A stretch of DNA of 64,000 bases from JAIESQ01 sp964495375 (GTDB lineage: Bacteria > Planctomycetota > Planctomycetia > Pirellulales > JAEUIK01): contig CAZBWM010000032.1 of the NCBI GenBank assembly GCA_964495375.1, positions 4,723 through 68,722 of the forward strand, given 5' to 3'. The notes under the pieces are model-generated. The model saw only the letters and a program-made list of their open reading frames with translations. It ran no database searches and was not told the DNA's origin. The position numbers were made by a program, and so were the translations under genes. Each line of letters opens with the position of its first letter. Within the stretch, counting starts at the first letter, position 1. Shown piece by piece: positions 44,901 through 56,286 of the stretch.

Positions 44901-45826
44901 CAACGCGAGCGCACGTCCTCGTCGCCGAAGATAACGAGGTGAATCAAATCGTCGTCTGCGAGCTGCTGACGCGGTGCGGCTGGACCTGTGAACTGGTTGG
45001 TGACGGTCAGGCAGCCGTCGAGCGGGCGCGCACGAACCACTTTGACCTGGTGCTCATGGACTGCCAGATGCCCAGGATGGATGGCTTTCAGGCCACGACC
45101 GCGATCCGCCGGTTCGAAGCCGAGGCCACGGCCGCGGGCAAGCCGCGACACGTGCCGATCATCGCGCTGACGGCCAATGCCATTCAAGGAGATCGCGAGC
45201 GCTGCCTGGCCGCCGGCATGGACGAATACCTCACCAAGCCGATTGATCCGGTTCAACTGGTGACGATCGTCGAGACGCTGATCGAATGCTCGGAGCGGGC
45301 GACGGGCAACTCCCACACAAGCGAGCCCAGTACGATCGAAGCGCAGCGGCAGGCGCCGCGCGACACAACCGCTGCGCCGCTGCCGGCTTCACGCGGCACA
45401 CCCGCGTCAACGGTCCATCGGCCTGCCGCCCCATCAATTGCCCAGGGGTCAGCGCTGCCGGTGCTCGACCGCAAAGCGCTCGAGCGACGCTGCGGCGGCG
45501 ACGACAAACTGGTCGCCCGCGTGCTCGATAAGTTTTCAGCGCGCCTCGATGAAACGGTCGAGGCACTGGCCGCGGCCTGTCGCGACGCTGATTTCAACGA
45601 GATCACCACCCGGGCGCACGCGTTGGGGGGCTCGGCCGGCAACACCGGAGCGCTGGCGATTGCGGCGCTCGCCATTGCCATGGAAAGCGACGCCCGCGCG
45701 CGGGATCTGCCGGCCAGTCGCCAGGCTCTAGCGCAGTTGCGCGCGGGGGCTCGCGACTGGCATCAGGAACTTTCGGCCGCGCCCGCTGGCCCGTCCCTTT
45801 CAACTTCCGTGAACGCAGGGGTTTAA
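41939..45826 (+). CDS. Ammonium transporter-histidine kinase fusion with two receivers and Hpt
   Basis: 1295 aa. Residues 1-390 form an Amt/Rh transporter: ESGFARAKNSINVAIKNLFD, FFFFQCMFCGTATTIISGAVAER, the first pore His in GSTVVHSVGG and the second in GSVPVHGFCGVWG. A linker helix and PAS domain (about 465-585) follow. The phosphorylated His is H608 in FLANMSHEIRTPLNG; the ATP domain has INLVNNAIKFTERG and YGGTGLGLMIAKRL. Receiver 1 (about 845-960) has LAILDVQMPEMDGF; receiver 2 (about 992-1115) has LVLMDCQMPRMDGF. The C-terminal Hpt has HALGGSAGNTGA, with Gly where HxxKGS is usual. Related Amt-kinase fusions are known from anammox planctomycetes (Ks-Amt5 of Kuenenia). Likely an ammonium sensor, with transport possibly lost. 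An HD-GYP regulator follows after 2 bp. Confidence 0.93.
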   Translation: MPAQQLVDLVWVLVSSCLVMLMQAGFCCLESGFARAKNSINVAIKNLFDFCVASIAFWAFGFAIMFGLTWHGLLGTTGFLFDGRQDARAWSFFFFQCMFCGTATTIISGAVAERMRFSGYVVTSALVSGCIYPVFGHWAWAGVDVGAPVGWLGQAGFIDFAGSTVVHSVGGWVSLAAILLIGPRLGRFEPGRPAMHGHNLPMAALGVFLLWFGWFGFNGGSTLAMNALVPRILVNTNLSAAAGGAAALTISWLVLRRPDTAVMMNGMLAGLVSITAGCHVTSPAAALAIGAIGGVLCSVMTWVLERIRIDDVVGSVPVHGFCGVWGTLAVALLGNAEEWGTGLSRLGQLAVQAKGVGVCFGWSFGVGLILLGVVNRVVKLRVSPEAELEGLNVSEHAVGAELLDLLTEMHHQQQAGDFSRPATVEPHTEVGLIAAQYNHVLERVNEEIRQREQACEALRAAEAKYRSIFDRAVEGIFQTTPDGQYLSANPALALLYGYESPAELIEQLSDVRRQLYVEPARRDDFVAALERDGQVHDFQSEVYRRDGSTIWISENAREVRDVDGRLLYYEGTVADITARKRSQELLREKEAAEAASRAKSQFLANMSHEIRTPLNGVVGMLDLVAATALDERQSRFVRIAKGSAAALLNVINQILDFSKIEAGKIELERIEFELPTLVEDTLEMFVQRAAEKKIELACRLAPDLCDAVEGDPDKLRQVLINLVNNAIKFTERGEVIVEVTRQLGADGRPLARFTVRDTGIGVPAESLHRLFQSFSQVDPSTTRKYGGTGLGLMIAKRLVELWQGEIGVESAPGIGSAFWFTYPLWPANERPAPRRLPPSTLRGLSVLAVDDNATNLEILHEQLASWDFRPTTVASAPAALAALEAAAAAGKPFPLAILDVQMPEMDGFDLAREIRARPQHTGTRLVMLTSLGEALDETLREQLGLAGYLQKPARQSRLFDALVEALCDRESTAATDSLPGEPRPTPRSTRAHVLVAEDNEVNQIVVCELLTRCGWTCELVGDGQAAVERARTNHFDLVLMDCQMPRMDGFQATTAIRRFEAEATAAGKPRHVPIIALTANAIQGDRERCLAAGMDEYLTKPIDPVQLVTIVETLIECSERATGNSHTSEPSTIEAQRQAPRDTTAAPLPASRGTPASTVHRPAAPSIAQGSALPVLDRKALERRCGGDDKLVARVLDKFSARLDETVEALAAACRDADFNEITTRAHALGGSAGNTGALAIAALAIAMESDARARDLPASRQALAQLRAGARDWHQELSAAPAGPSLSTSVNAGV

Positions 45827-45828
45827 GC

Positions 45829-46872
45829 ATGCAACCGGTGTTGGTTGTGGACGACGACGAGATCACGCGCGAGCTGATCGAGCACACGCTCGTCAGCGCC
45901 GGATACGAGGTGCAAACCGCCTGCGACGGCCAGGCCGCGCTCGAGATCATCCGTCGCGACGACACGCGGCTGGTAGTTTCCGATTGGGAAATGCCGGGCA
46001 TGCAGGGGGACGAGCTCTGCCGAGCGGTTCGCGCTGCCGATCTTTCGGCCTACGTCTATATCATTTTGCTTACCAGCCTGCATGGACCCGATCAGGTCGT
46101 CGCTGGCCTGAACGCCGGGGCCGACGACTTTATCAGCAAACCGTTCAATCGCGACGAATTGATCGTGCGGATGCGGGCGGGCGAACGCGTGTTGTCGCTC
46201 GAGACTCGCGACGTGACGATCTTCGCCCTGGCGCGGCTCGCCGAATCGCGCGATAGCGACACCGGCGCGCACCTCGAGCGGGTGCAAAGCTATTCGCGCG
46301 CGCTGGCGCAGCACTTGGCGCTCCGCGACGGCTTTCGCCGACTGGTCGATCCGGAATTCGTGCGGCTGATCTATCTCACCAGCCCCTTGCACGATATCGG
46401 TAAGGTGGGCGTGCCCGATTGCGTGCTGCTCAAGCCGGGGCAGCTCAACGAGCACGAGTTCGCGATCATGCAGACACATACGACGCTCGGTGCTCAGACG
46501 TTGACCGCGGCGATGGCCCGGTATCCGCACGCCAAGTTCTTGCAGATGGCGCGCGACATCGCGGCCACGCATCACGAGCGTTTCGACGGCAGCGGTTACC
46601 CTGCCGGCTTGCGCGGCGAGGCGATCCCGCTGTCGGGGCGGATCGTCGCATTGGCCGATGTCTACGACGCGCTCACTTCGCGACGGGTCTATAAGCCCGC
46701 GCTGACGCATGAGATCGCCCGCTCGATGATCGTCGCCGAGGCGGGAAAACACTTCGATCCCGAGGTGGTCGCTGCGTTTCTCTCGGCGGAGAATGAGTTC
46801 CTCGCCATCAGCGATAGGTACGATCGGGCAAGCGACACGCCGGACGAAGTCGCCGAGCTTGTCGCCGGTTGA
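45829..46872 (+). CDS. Response regulator with HD-GYP phosphodiesterase domain
   Basis: 347 aa. The receiver (1-120) has VLVVDDDEITRELI, phospho-Asp in LVVSDWEMPGMQGDE and Lys in FISKPFNRDEL. The HD-GYP domain (about 130-320) has the metal site SPLHDIGKVGVPD, IAATHHERFDGSGYPAGL and ALADVYDALTSRRVYK, which carries the GYP tripeptide. HD-GYP enzymes usually hydrolyse cyclic-di-GMP. Only 2 bp separate it from the Amt-kinase, so the two are almost certainly one operon and a cognate pair (inference). Confidence 0.95.
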   Translation: MQPVLVVDDDEITRELIEHTLVSAGYEVQTACDGQAALEIIRRDDTRLVVSDWEMPGMQGDELCRAVRAADLSAYVYIILLTSLHGPDQVVAGLNAGADDFISKPFNRDELIVRMRAGERVLSLETRDVTIFALARLAESRDSDTGAHLERVQSYSRALAQHLALRDGFRRLVDPEFVRLIYLTSPLHDIGKVGVPDCVLLKPGQLNEHEFAIMQTHTTLGAQTLTAAMARYPHAKFLQMARDIAATHHERFDGSGYPAGLRGEAIPLSGRIVALADVYDALTSRRVYKPALTHEIARSMIVAEAGKHFDPEVVAAFLSAENEFLAISDRYDRASDTPDEVAELVAG

Positions 46873-46913
46873 GTCGCGGCAGTTGCGCAAACTGCGTTGT
46901 TTGCCACGGGCAA

Positions 46914-47321
46914 TCAGTGCAGCAGGCCCCAGCCGTAGACGATCACGAACGTCGTGAATAGCAGGCTCAGCAGGTGATAGCCCGCTCGCAGCCACCACGT
47001 GGTGAGAAACTGCTTGGCTGCCAGCAAGGGTTGCAGCGACAAGCGAATGCCCCAGAACGCCGCGCCGTAAGCGCAGAACGAGCGCGCCAGTCGCGAGCCG
47101 GCCGCCAACTCGTCGGCGTTGACCAGGCAGATCAGCCCCAAGCTGACGATCGACAGCACCACGTAGCCGCCGTAGATCCAGAACAATTGTCGCACCAGTT
47201 TGGGAAGCCCGGCCAGCTCGCGTCGCCAGTCGAGCCGCACGGGCACGAGCGCCGACGCCACGAGCACGCAAAGTTGTCCGCAGCCGAGCCAGAAGATCGC
47301 ATCGACGAGGTTCAGGTTCAT
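46914..47321 (-). CDS. Small four-helix membrane protein
   Basis: 135 aa from ATG 47321, with GGAGG about 10 bases upstream. Four hydrophobic segments (LVDAIFWLGCGQLCVLVASAL; LFWIYGGYVVLSIVSLGLICL; RSFCAYGAAFWGIRLSLQPLL; LLSLLFTTFVIVYGWGLLH). No family recognised. Its start overlaps the stop of the MBOAT gene by 4 bp (47318-47321), so it is translationally coupled and probably a partner of that enzyme. Confidence 0.8.
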   Translation of the reverse strand: MNLNLVDAIFWLGCGQLCVLVASALVPVRLDWRRELAGLPKLVRQLFWIYGGYVVLSIVSLGLICLVNADELAAGSRLARSFCAYGAAFWGIRLSLQPLLAAKQFLTTWWLRAGYHLLSLLFTTFVIVYGWGLLH

Positions 47322-48199
47322 CGTACACCTCCGATCGCGTGCAGAAACGGCACCACGACGCGCATCACAAACGGCGGATGAAACAACAGCGGGCACGGGA
47401 TCACTAGCACTGCCAGACAAAACAACCAGCCGCGGACTCCGTGCCCCAGGCCCGCGGCGCGGCCCCAGCAGCTACGCTCCAGCAGGATCGCCGCGGCTTG
47501 AATTAAGAAGAACAGCGCCGGCAGGCCGTATCCTCCGCCCGCCGGTAACGAAATCACGACATCGTGTACCAGCCCGCTAACGAGGAACGCGAGCACGAGC
47601 GCGCCGACGGGGCCGAACTTGCGCACCATCGGGCGAAACAGCAGCCGATGCGTCAGGTCGCGGAAGGCCAGGTTCCAACGCTGTCCCCAGAATTCGCTCA
47701 CGCCGCGCGACGTCAGCGGCCATTTCATGATCGGCACGGCGTCGATGTCCGCCTGTCGATACACGCACGAGAGAACGTGAAACAAGCCGAAGTGCAGCAC
47801 CAGCACGATGCCCAGCATGCCGACCCAACCGACGAGATACTCGCGGAACGCATCGGCCGCCACCGGCGCGGTAGGCATGGTGGTTGACGCAGCGATGCCG
47901 GGCATCATCGCGGGCAGCAGCTTCGGCACCACAACCCGCAGAATGACGAGGCCCGCGGTGAACTTGGCCGCCGCGAAAGCCCACTCGCCGAGCGTCGGCC
48001 GCTTCGCCCGATTGCCAAACAAGAAGCCATCGGCGTCCATGCCTGGCCAGGCCAGGAGATAGCACGCGTGCTTCCAGACGGGCGCTGTGCCACGGCCGTG
48101 CATGAACCAGCTCGTCAACTTTAGTGCGGCATAAATGGCGACAGCCAAGAGCCACATCATGCCCCAACGCGGCAGCACGGCGCTATCGAACCAATCCAT
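47318..48199 (-). CDS. MBOAT / wax-synthase-like membrane acyltransferase
   Basis: 293 aa from ATG 48199; a TTG at 48274 would extend it by 25. Multi-pass. The wax-synthase-type MBOAT signature is SEFWGQRWNLAFRDLTHRLLF, with the catalytic-type His in LVSGLVHDVVISLPAGGGYG. Such enzymes move fatty acyl groups to alcohols, sterols or sugars at the membrane. Followed by a coupled small membrane protein, a pairing I cannot match to a known system. Acceptor unknown; hopanoids or wax esters are possible. Confidence 0.82.
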   Translation of the reverse strand: MDWFDSAVLPRWGMMWLLAVAIYAALKLTSWFMHGRGTAPVWKHACYLLAWPGMDADGFLFGNRAKRPTLGEWAFAAAKFTAGLVILRVVVPKLLPAMMPGIAASTTMPTAPVAADAFREYLVGWVGMLGIVLVLHFGLFHVLSCVYRQADIDAVPIMKWPLTSRGVSEFWGQRWNLAFRDLTHRLLFRPMVRKFGPVGALVLAFLVSGLVHDVVISLPAGGGYGLPALFFLIQAAAILLERSCWGRAAGLGHGVRGWLFCLAVLVIPCPLLFHPPFVMRVVVPFLHAIGGVR

Positions 48200-48509
48200 G
48201 TCTGCCCAGCCGATCACAACGCACCTCAAAACTCCCGCGACGGACGAATCGAAGAAATCGCTCGCGGCGCCCAATCCTTGTCACCAATCGCGTCGCCAAG
48301 CAATTAACCGCAATCGCCGAGCAGCAATAACCGCGGCCAGGTAGTAGGCCGTGCGCAAAATCGCCGCCTACGCGTCGCTGAATATCCGCGATGTCCCTGC
48401 TATCCTGCTCTGGGGCAATGATGCACCGCGCTGGAGCGTTCGAGCATTCGAGCGACCTGCGTGCATCGCTCGCGCCGGCGACGTAGCCGGCAATTCGCTC
48501 GTCACCCGG
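48200..48509. other. Divergent gap, probable promoters
   Basis: 310 bases between the divergent MBOAT and OYE-type genes. It should hold both promoters. The OYE frame is open back to 48351 but without family similarity before 48510. No repeat or RNA gene was recognised. Confidence 0.45.
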
Positions 48510-50009
48510 ATGAACCGCATGTTCCCCAAGATTTCGAGTCTGAAAACGGTCGACGCCTTTCGGGCCCGCCTCGCGGCGCTAGGGCTCGAACTACCGGTCG
48601 ACGATGCGCCGCTGAGTGCTGCTGCCGGTTCACCACTGGCCGCGCCGCTGGAAGTCGCCGGCCGCGCGATCGGCAATCGCTGGTGCATACAGCCGATGGA
48701 AGGTTGGGACGGCCAGCTAGACGGCTCGCCGAGCGAGCTGACGCTGCGCCGCTGGCGACATTTCGGCTCGAGCGGCGCCAAACTGATCTGGGGGGGCGAA
48801 GCAGCCGCCGTGCAGCACGATGGCCGCGCGAACCCCAATCAATTGCTGGCGACCACAGAACATCGCGCGGGACTGGCCGCACTGCTGGCCGAACTGCGCG
48901 GCGCGCACCAAGCCTGCTTGGGGCACACTGACGACTTGCTCGTCGGCCTGCAACTGACGCACTCAGGCCGCTACGCCCGGCCGAACGGCCCGCGGCTCGA
49001 GCCCCGCATCGCGCAGCATCATCCGCTGCTGGACGTGCGAACCGGCATCGACCCGCGCGACGATGCCCCGCTGTGGACCGACGCCCAGCTCGAGCAGTTG
49101 ATCGAGCGATTCGTGGTGGCCGCCGGCGTGGCCCGCGACGTCGGCTTCGATTTCGTCGACATCAAAGCGTGTCACGGCTACTTGCTGCACGAGTTTCTGT
49201 CGGCCCGCGATCGGCCGGGCCCGTTCGGCGGCGACCTGGCGGGCCGCTCGCGGCTGTTGTGCGAGATCGTGGGCCGCGTGCGCGATGCCTATCCCGAGTT
49301 GCTCGTCGGCGTTCGGCTCAGCGCGTTCGACACAGTCCCCTTTGAGTCGCCGACGCGGGCTGCCGAACAAGTCGATTCCCGCGCGCTCGACAAAGAACCC
49401 AATCGTGGGCAGCCGACTCCGCACGCGCATCTGCTGCCCTATCGTTGGGCGTTCGGCGCGGCGGCCGACGATCCACGGCACGGCGATCTGGCCGAGTCGT
49501 GCGCGCTCGTCCAGCGATTGTTCGAGCTCGGCGTGCGGCTGTTCAACGTCACGGCCGGCAGTCCGTATTACAACCCGCATGTGCAGCGGCCCGCCTGGTA
49601 TCCGCCGAGCGATGGCTATCCGCCGCCCGAAGATCCGCTAGTCGGCGTCTGTCGGCAGATCGCGGCCACGCGCGACTGCAAGCGGGCACTTCCACGCGCG
49701 GTCTTCGTCGGCAGCGGCTATTCGTATCTGCAAGACTATCTGCCACACGTCGCGCAGGCCGTGGTGCGGGCGGGCTGGGTCGACAGCGTGGGGCTCGGCC
49801 GCATGGTGTTGTCCTATCCCGGGCTGCCGGCCGATGTGCTGGCCGGCAAGCCGCTCGCTCGGCCGCTGGTCTGCCGCACGTTCAGCGACTGCACGACCGG
49901 GCCGCGCAAAGGGCTGGTCTCCGGCTGCTACCCGCTCGACCCGTATTACAAGCGCCTGCCCGAGGCGGCAGTGCTGCGCGACCTGAAGCGGGGCGAAAGC
50001 AGTGGCTAG
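48510..50009 (+). CDS. NADH:flavin oxidoreductase (Old Yellow Enzyme family)
   Basis: 499 aa from ATG 48510. TIM-barrel FMN enzyme: NRWCIQPMEGWDGQLDGSPSE (phosphate/FMN start), KLIWGGEAAAVQHDGRANPN, VGLQLTHSGRYARPNGPR, then the family signature VGFDFVDIKACHGYLLHEFLS followed by GPFGGDL. The late block GWVDSVGLGRMVLSYPGLP binds FMN phosphate. Two C-terminal cysteines are in CRTFSDCTTGPRKGLVSGCYP. An Fe-S cluster motif of the 2,4-dienoyl-CoA reductase type is not clear, and no Rossmann domain is attached. Likely reduces enals or enones or processes sugars or aromatics; substrate unknown. Confidence 0.9.
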   Translation: MNRMFPKISSLKTVDAFRARLAALGLELPVDDAPLSAAAGSPLAAPLEVAGRAIGNRWCIQPMEGWDGQLDGSPSELTLRRWRHFGSSGAKLIWGGEAAAVQHDGRANPNQLLATTEHRAGLAALLAELRGAHQACLGHTDDLLVGLQLTHSGRYARPNGPRLEPRIAQHHPLLDVRTGIDPRDDAPLWTDAQLEQLIERFVVAAGVARDVGFDFVDIKACHGYLLHEFLSARDRPGPFGGDLAGRSRLLCEIVGRVRDAYPELLVGVRLSAFDTVPFESPTRAAEQVDSRALDKEPNRGQPTPHAHLLPYRWAFGAAADDPRHGDLAESCALVQRLFELGVRLFNVTAGSPYYNPHVQRPAWYPPSDGYPPPEDPLVGVCRQIAATRDCKRALPRAVFVGSGYSYLQDYLPHVAQAVVRAGWVDSVGLGRMVLSYPGLPADVLAGKPLARPLVCRTFSDCTTGPRKGLVSGCYPLDPYYKRLPEAAVLRDLKRGESSG

Positions 50010-50192
50010 TGGTTAGTGGTTCGACGGCAGGGGGTTGGGGTGCGGGGCTTTCGGTGCGTCGCCCGGCAAAAAAAACGCAAAGTATTCACTTCGCGCTAGC
50101 TTCGCGCGGGGCCGCACGGGTATCATCGCGCCCAATCGTGCGTCGGGATGGTTGTCCAGGCTCGTTCCCCATGACCGAAAGGCGGCTGGCTA

Positions 50193-51098
50193 ATGAACGC
50201 GACTGTGGCGAAAGTGTGGGCAGGAGTTCGATTCGTGCTGTTGGCGGGGTCGGTTCTCCTGGGGGGCGCCCAAGCGGCCCGGGCCGTGGCAATCAGCGCT
50301 TCGTACAGTTCGGCGCAGGCAGGCTCGAATCACATTGGGCTGCCGCCCGTGGGGACGCTCTTCGATCCCGGCACACCCGACTTCGGTTTCTTAGGTTTGG
50401 TGGCGCCGGGGGCGGGCTTCACGACGGTGACCGTGCCGTTTGCCTACCCAGCCAATGCCCCCAACGCGGGCAACGCCGTGCAAATGTTCGGCGACGCCGT
50501 TTCGAAGGTCACGAACCTGGGTGCTGGCGCGTTCCAGGTCGAAGTCACGCTGACCAACTTCTTCATGAATCAAGGGACGGCGCTACCGGCCACGGACGAA
50601 TACGTCTACCTCAACGTGTGGGAGACGTTCACCGGCCTGGGCGTGCCGGCCAGCTTGCAGTGGTCGACCGCGGGCACGATTTCGGTCTTTGGCCTGTGGA
50701 ACGCCGGGCCGGCCAGCTTCGTGGCGATCGAACCGACGGCCATCGTCTACGACCCGGGCTTTGCGACGTGGGGTCAGGCATCGCCGTTTTTTGGGGCCAA
50801 TGGCACGGGGCCCGGCAGTGGGCCACTCATCGGATCGCAAACGGTCAATTCGCTCGCGCCCTACGTGACGGCCGGCCAGGTGAACGTCGGCATGCAGGCG
50901 ATCTTGATTCTCGATGATCTGATTGGCGTGGGGGGGGCATCGATGAATCTGCCGACGAGCTTGCACCTATCGATGACGCTGACTCCGGTGCCGGTGCCCG
51001 AGCCTTCGTCGCTGGTCATGGCGTGCCTGGCCCTGGCGGGCGGAGCCGTGGCAGTCGCGCGCCGCAGCCGGCAGCAGCGCCGTAAGACTGCCGGCTGA
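50193..51098 (+). CDS. PEP-CTERM exported protein
   Basis: 301 aa. A signal peptide (VRFVLLAGSVLLGGAQAARA) precedes a beta-rich mature region with many Gly/Thr/Asn. The C terminus carries the sorting signal: VPEPSS at about 265-270 of the mature frame, a hydrophobic helix LVMACLALAGGAVAVA and a basic tail RRSRQQRRK. PEP-CTERM proteins are processed by exosortase and displayed outside. No exosortase gene is in the window. Function of the mature part is not known. Confidence 0.9.
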   Translation: MNATVAKVWAGVRFVLLAGSVLLGGAQAARAVAISASYSSAQAGSNHIGLPPVGTLFDPGTPDFGFLGLVAPGAGFTTVTVPFAYPANAPNAGNAVQMFGDAVSKVTNLGAGAFQVEVTLTNFFMNQGTALPATDEYVYLNVWETFTGLGVPASLQWSTAGTISVFGLWNAGPASFVAIEPTAIVYDPGFATWGQASPFFGANGTGPGSGPLIGSQTVNSLAPYVTAGQVNVGMQAILILDDLIGVGGASMNLPTSLHLSMTLTPVPVPEPSSLVMACLALAGGAVAVARRSRQQRRKTAG

Positions 51099-51279
51099 AG
51101 CGCCGCGGAGGCGCCAGAATTTAGCCCGCAGCGCCGCAAACGCGTCACGCACTAGCCCGCAGCGCAGCAAGGGTTCGTCGGGGCGTGAGGCAGGGATTAG
51201 GAGCTAGAGGTTTGGGATCAGTGGTCAGTTCGCTGAGTTCAGTTTCCAGGGCCTAGCTTTGTGGCGCGCCGAAGTCTTC

Positions 51280-51784
51280 GCCGCGCAGCGGCGGCGGCAC
51301 TTAGCCGGGGTGCGTAAGCCCCCGGATAGTGGAGAATTGAGCGCCCAAGCCGCGCAGCGGCGACAGAACTCTTCCGTCGCAGTGCCGAGTCAATCGGCTA
51401 AGAATGCAAGCGTGCCGATGCCGACGAGACGAACGTGACGTGCCCGGATAAAGACAACGCCTGTCGCCGCTGCGCGGCTTGGCGATGTTCTCGCGAACGG
51501 TTCCGTGGGTTTCACCCACGGCTAAGTTCTGCCACCGCTGCGCGGCGGGTTCGTCTGCCGCGCAGCGGCGCAGGGTAGTCGTCTCGCTCCGCGAGACGAA
51601 ATTGCATCACGGCGGAGCGTGATGAGTACACTGGCCGGTCGTGGCACGGCCATCCTGGCCGTGTGATTCATGGGCTGGAAGCCCATGCCACGGCATAAGC
51701 CGCGCAGCGGCGACAGAGCTTAGCCGGGGTGCGTAAGCCCCCGGATAGTGGAGAATCAAGCCCCAGAGCCGCGCAGCGGCGACA
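51280..51784. repeat. Island of several palindromic repeat families
   Basis: The 1-kb gene-free region 51099-52103 is full of short palindromes. A 37-base unit starting ttagccggggtgcg occurs exactly at 51301-51337 and 51720-51756. aagccgcgcagcggcgacag occurs at 51347-51366 and 51697-51716, inverted at 51461-51480, with shorter copies at 51767-51784 and near 51280 and 51556. A pair gtctcg/cgagac and catcac/gtgatg (about 51580-51625) and a palindromic stretch containing cacggccatcctggccgtg (about 51643-51665) are further units. The outer parts (51099-51280, 51790-52068) show no gene I can support. Confidence 0.85.
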
Positions 51785-52068
51785 TCGCTCGGTCACACGT
51801 CGTGAGGCGGATCAAGCTCTAGAGCTCGAATCCACCGTGCGCACCTGCGGCCGACCACGCAAAAAATAGAACGTCCCTGCTTGCTCTCCTCGCCAGCGGC
51901 AGAGAATTGATCCCCGTCCCAATCCCCGTCCCCTTTAATTCACTCTATCTCGATACTTTGACGACTAACGCGCCGGATTTCGAAGATGAACGGTTGTATT
52001 TGTTTTGACCGGTTCTATGCGAGACTGTCACCCCAGCACAAAATTCACGAGCCGTTTCGGCACCAAGA

Positions 52069-52096
52069 TCAGACTACAGGCGTCAGACTACAGGCG
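52069..52096. repeat. 14-bp tandem repeat
   Basis: tcagactacaggcg occurs twice in exact tandem (52069-52082, 52083-52096). Thirteen of the 14 bases recur inside leuS at 54924-54936. It lies just beyond the 3' end of the minus-strand PEP-CTERM gene. Confidence 0.8.
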
Positions 52097-52103
52097 ATAA
52101 AGA

Positions 52104-53150
52104 TCACCCACCGCGCCGTCGCATCGCAACCACGCACACACCGGCCAGGCTCAGCGTCATTAGCAAAAACGCCGAGGGCTCGGGCACGACGAACGCCGCC
52201 TGCCAATCGGCCGCATTGGCGCCTGTGCCGTCGAGCTGCAACTGCCAGTTGGCCGTGCCGGAGAAGGTGAGATCGGCCGGCGAATCGCCCGACGCGATTT
52301 CGACCGGCATCGAGAACGAGCCGGCCAGGCTCAGCGGGCCAAGCTTCAGGTTCGAGAACGGGAACGGAATCAGATAACGCTCGGGGCCCGGCGGACCGGG
52401 GGCCGGCGTGACCAGGCTCGGCTCGCTGTCGGGGACCGGGCCGGCGATGGTGCCAGTGAGCGACGACGACCCCGTGAGCAGTCCGCCGCTGGTGAGCAGG
52501 ATCGGCGACGTCAGCCCGTAGCCGGGAATGTCGGTCAGCCAGATGTCGACGAACATCGAGACAGCGACCGGGACCGAGACATCTTGCACGATCGGGATGT
52601 CGATACCGAAGGGTTGCGGCGCCACGGGCGTGAGCACGGCCTGGCCGTTCTGCCGCACCTCGAAGCCGTGGAAGTCGAAGCGATAGATGAACTGCTCGGT
52701 CGTTTCGAATGTGCCGAGCTTCACGTCGTGCCCCGGCCCGGCCGATTGGGGGTCGAGCGGCTCGGCGGCGGGGTCGGCCAGCAGCGTTAGGTTATCGAGC
52801 GCGTCGAGCTGGTGCACCGTATAGGGGACGAGCGCCGAGCTGACCGGGCTGAACGTGACGTCAACGCCGCCGGCGGCCGGCACCTTGAGCGCGAAGGGGG
52901 CGCTGACGCCGAAGAAAGTGTTGAAAGGCTCAGACGACAGGATGTAGTCGGTCCCTTCGAAGGTACCAACGCCCGAGGCCGAGTAGCCGAGCGTGAGCGA
53001 CTCGAGGCCGATCTGCTGGAACGTGGCCTGGTTGGTGCCGGGGACGGTCGCGGCGGCGGCAGTGTGGGCGAAGGAAGTCGCCCATGCGGCAGCGGTCGCC
53101 AGACTCAGGAGACCGAACCGCGCGAGTCGCCCGACGTTTCGCCCTCTCAT
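52104..53150 (-). CDS. PEP-CTERM exported protein
   Basis: 348 aa from ATG 53150, preceded by a strong purine-rich GGGGGGAAGG site; the upstream frame to 53216 is rejected. A signal peptide covers about residues 10-33 (FGLLSLATAAAWATSFAHTAAA). The mature protein is beta-rich and unrecognised. The C terminus has VPEPSA, a hydrophobic helix (FLLMTLSLAGVCVVAM) and RRRGG, the exosortase sorting signal. Another PEP-CTERM gene is 1 kb away in the opposite orientation. Confidence 0.88.
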   Translation of the reverse strand: MRGRNVGRLARFGLLSLATAAAWATSFAHTAAAATVPGTNQATFQQIGLESLTLGYSASGVGTFEGTDYILSSEPFNTFFGVSAPFALKVPAAGGVDVTFSPVSSALVPYTVHQLDALDNLTLLADPAAEPLDPQSAGPGHDVKLGTFETTEQFIYRFDFHGFEVRQNGQAVLTPVAPQPFGIDIPIVQDVSVPVAVSMFVDIWLTDIPGYGLTSPILLTSGGLLTGSSSLTGTIAGPVPDSEPSLVTPAPGPPGPERYLIPFPFSNLKLGPLSLAGSFSMPVEIASGDSPADLTFSGTANWQLQLDGTGANAADWQAAFVVPEPSAFLLMTLSLAGVCVVAMRRRGG

Positions 53151-53282
53151 GCCCTTCCCCCCCTGGAAGTTTGGCGCCGGTGCGGGCACGAACGGCCGCA
53201 CGCCCTGGGGCGCCAAAATTGGACGGCGCCAGTATGTGAAGAAACGTTGAGCGAAGCAAGCGGGAGGCGGGGATGGTGGGCA

Positions 53283-53310
53283 GTGGTTAGGGGTTAGTGG
53301 TTAGGGGTTA
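53283..53310. repeat. 14-bp tandem repeat beyond leuS
   Basis: gtggttaggggtta occurs twice in exact tandem in the gap between the leuS 3' end and the PEP-CTERM gene. A looser relative (ggctagtggttagtggtt) is near 50003-50020, after the OYE-type gene. Confidence 0.7.
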
Positions 53311-53376
53311 GACTGCACGGCTTCAGGCGGCGAGGAGAGGGTGGTGCGTTTCACGCACCCTGCAAGGCGCTGCCCG

Positions 53377-56286
<2,910 letters not shown>

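Noticed and set aside
51280..51784. Repeat island as a CRISPR array
   Set aside because: Repeats are of several families, irregularly spaced and in both orientations; no cas gene nearby.
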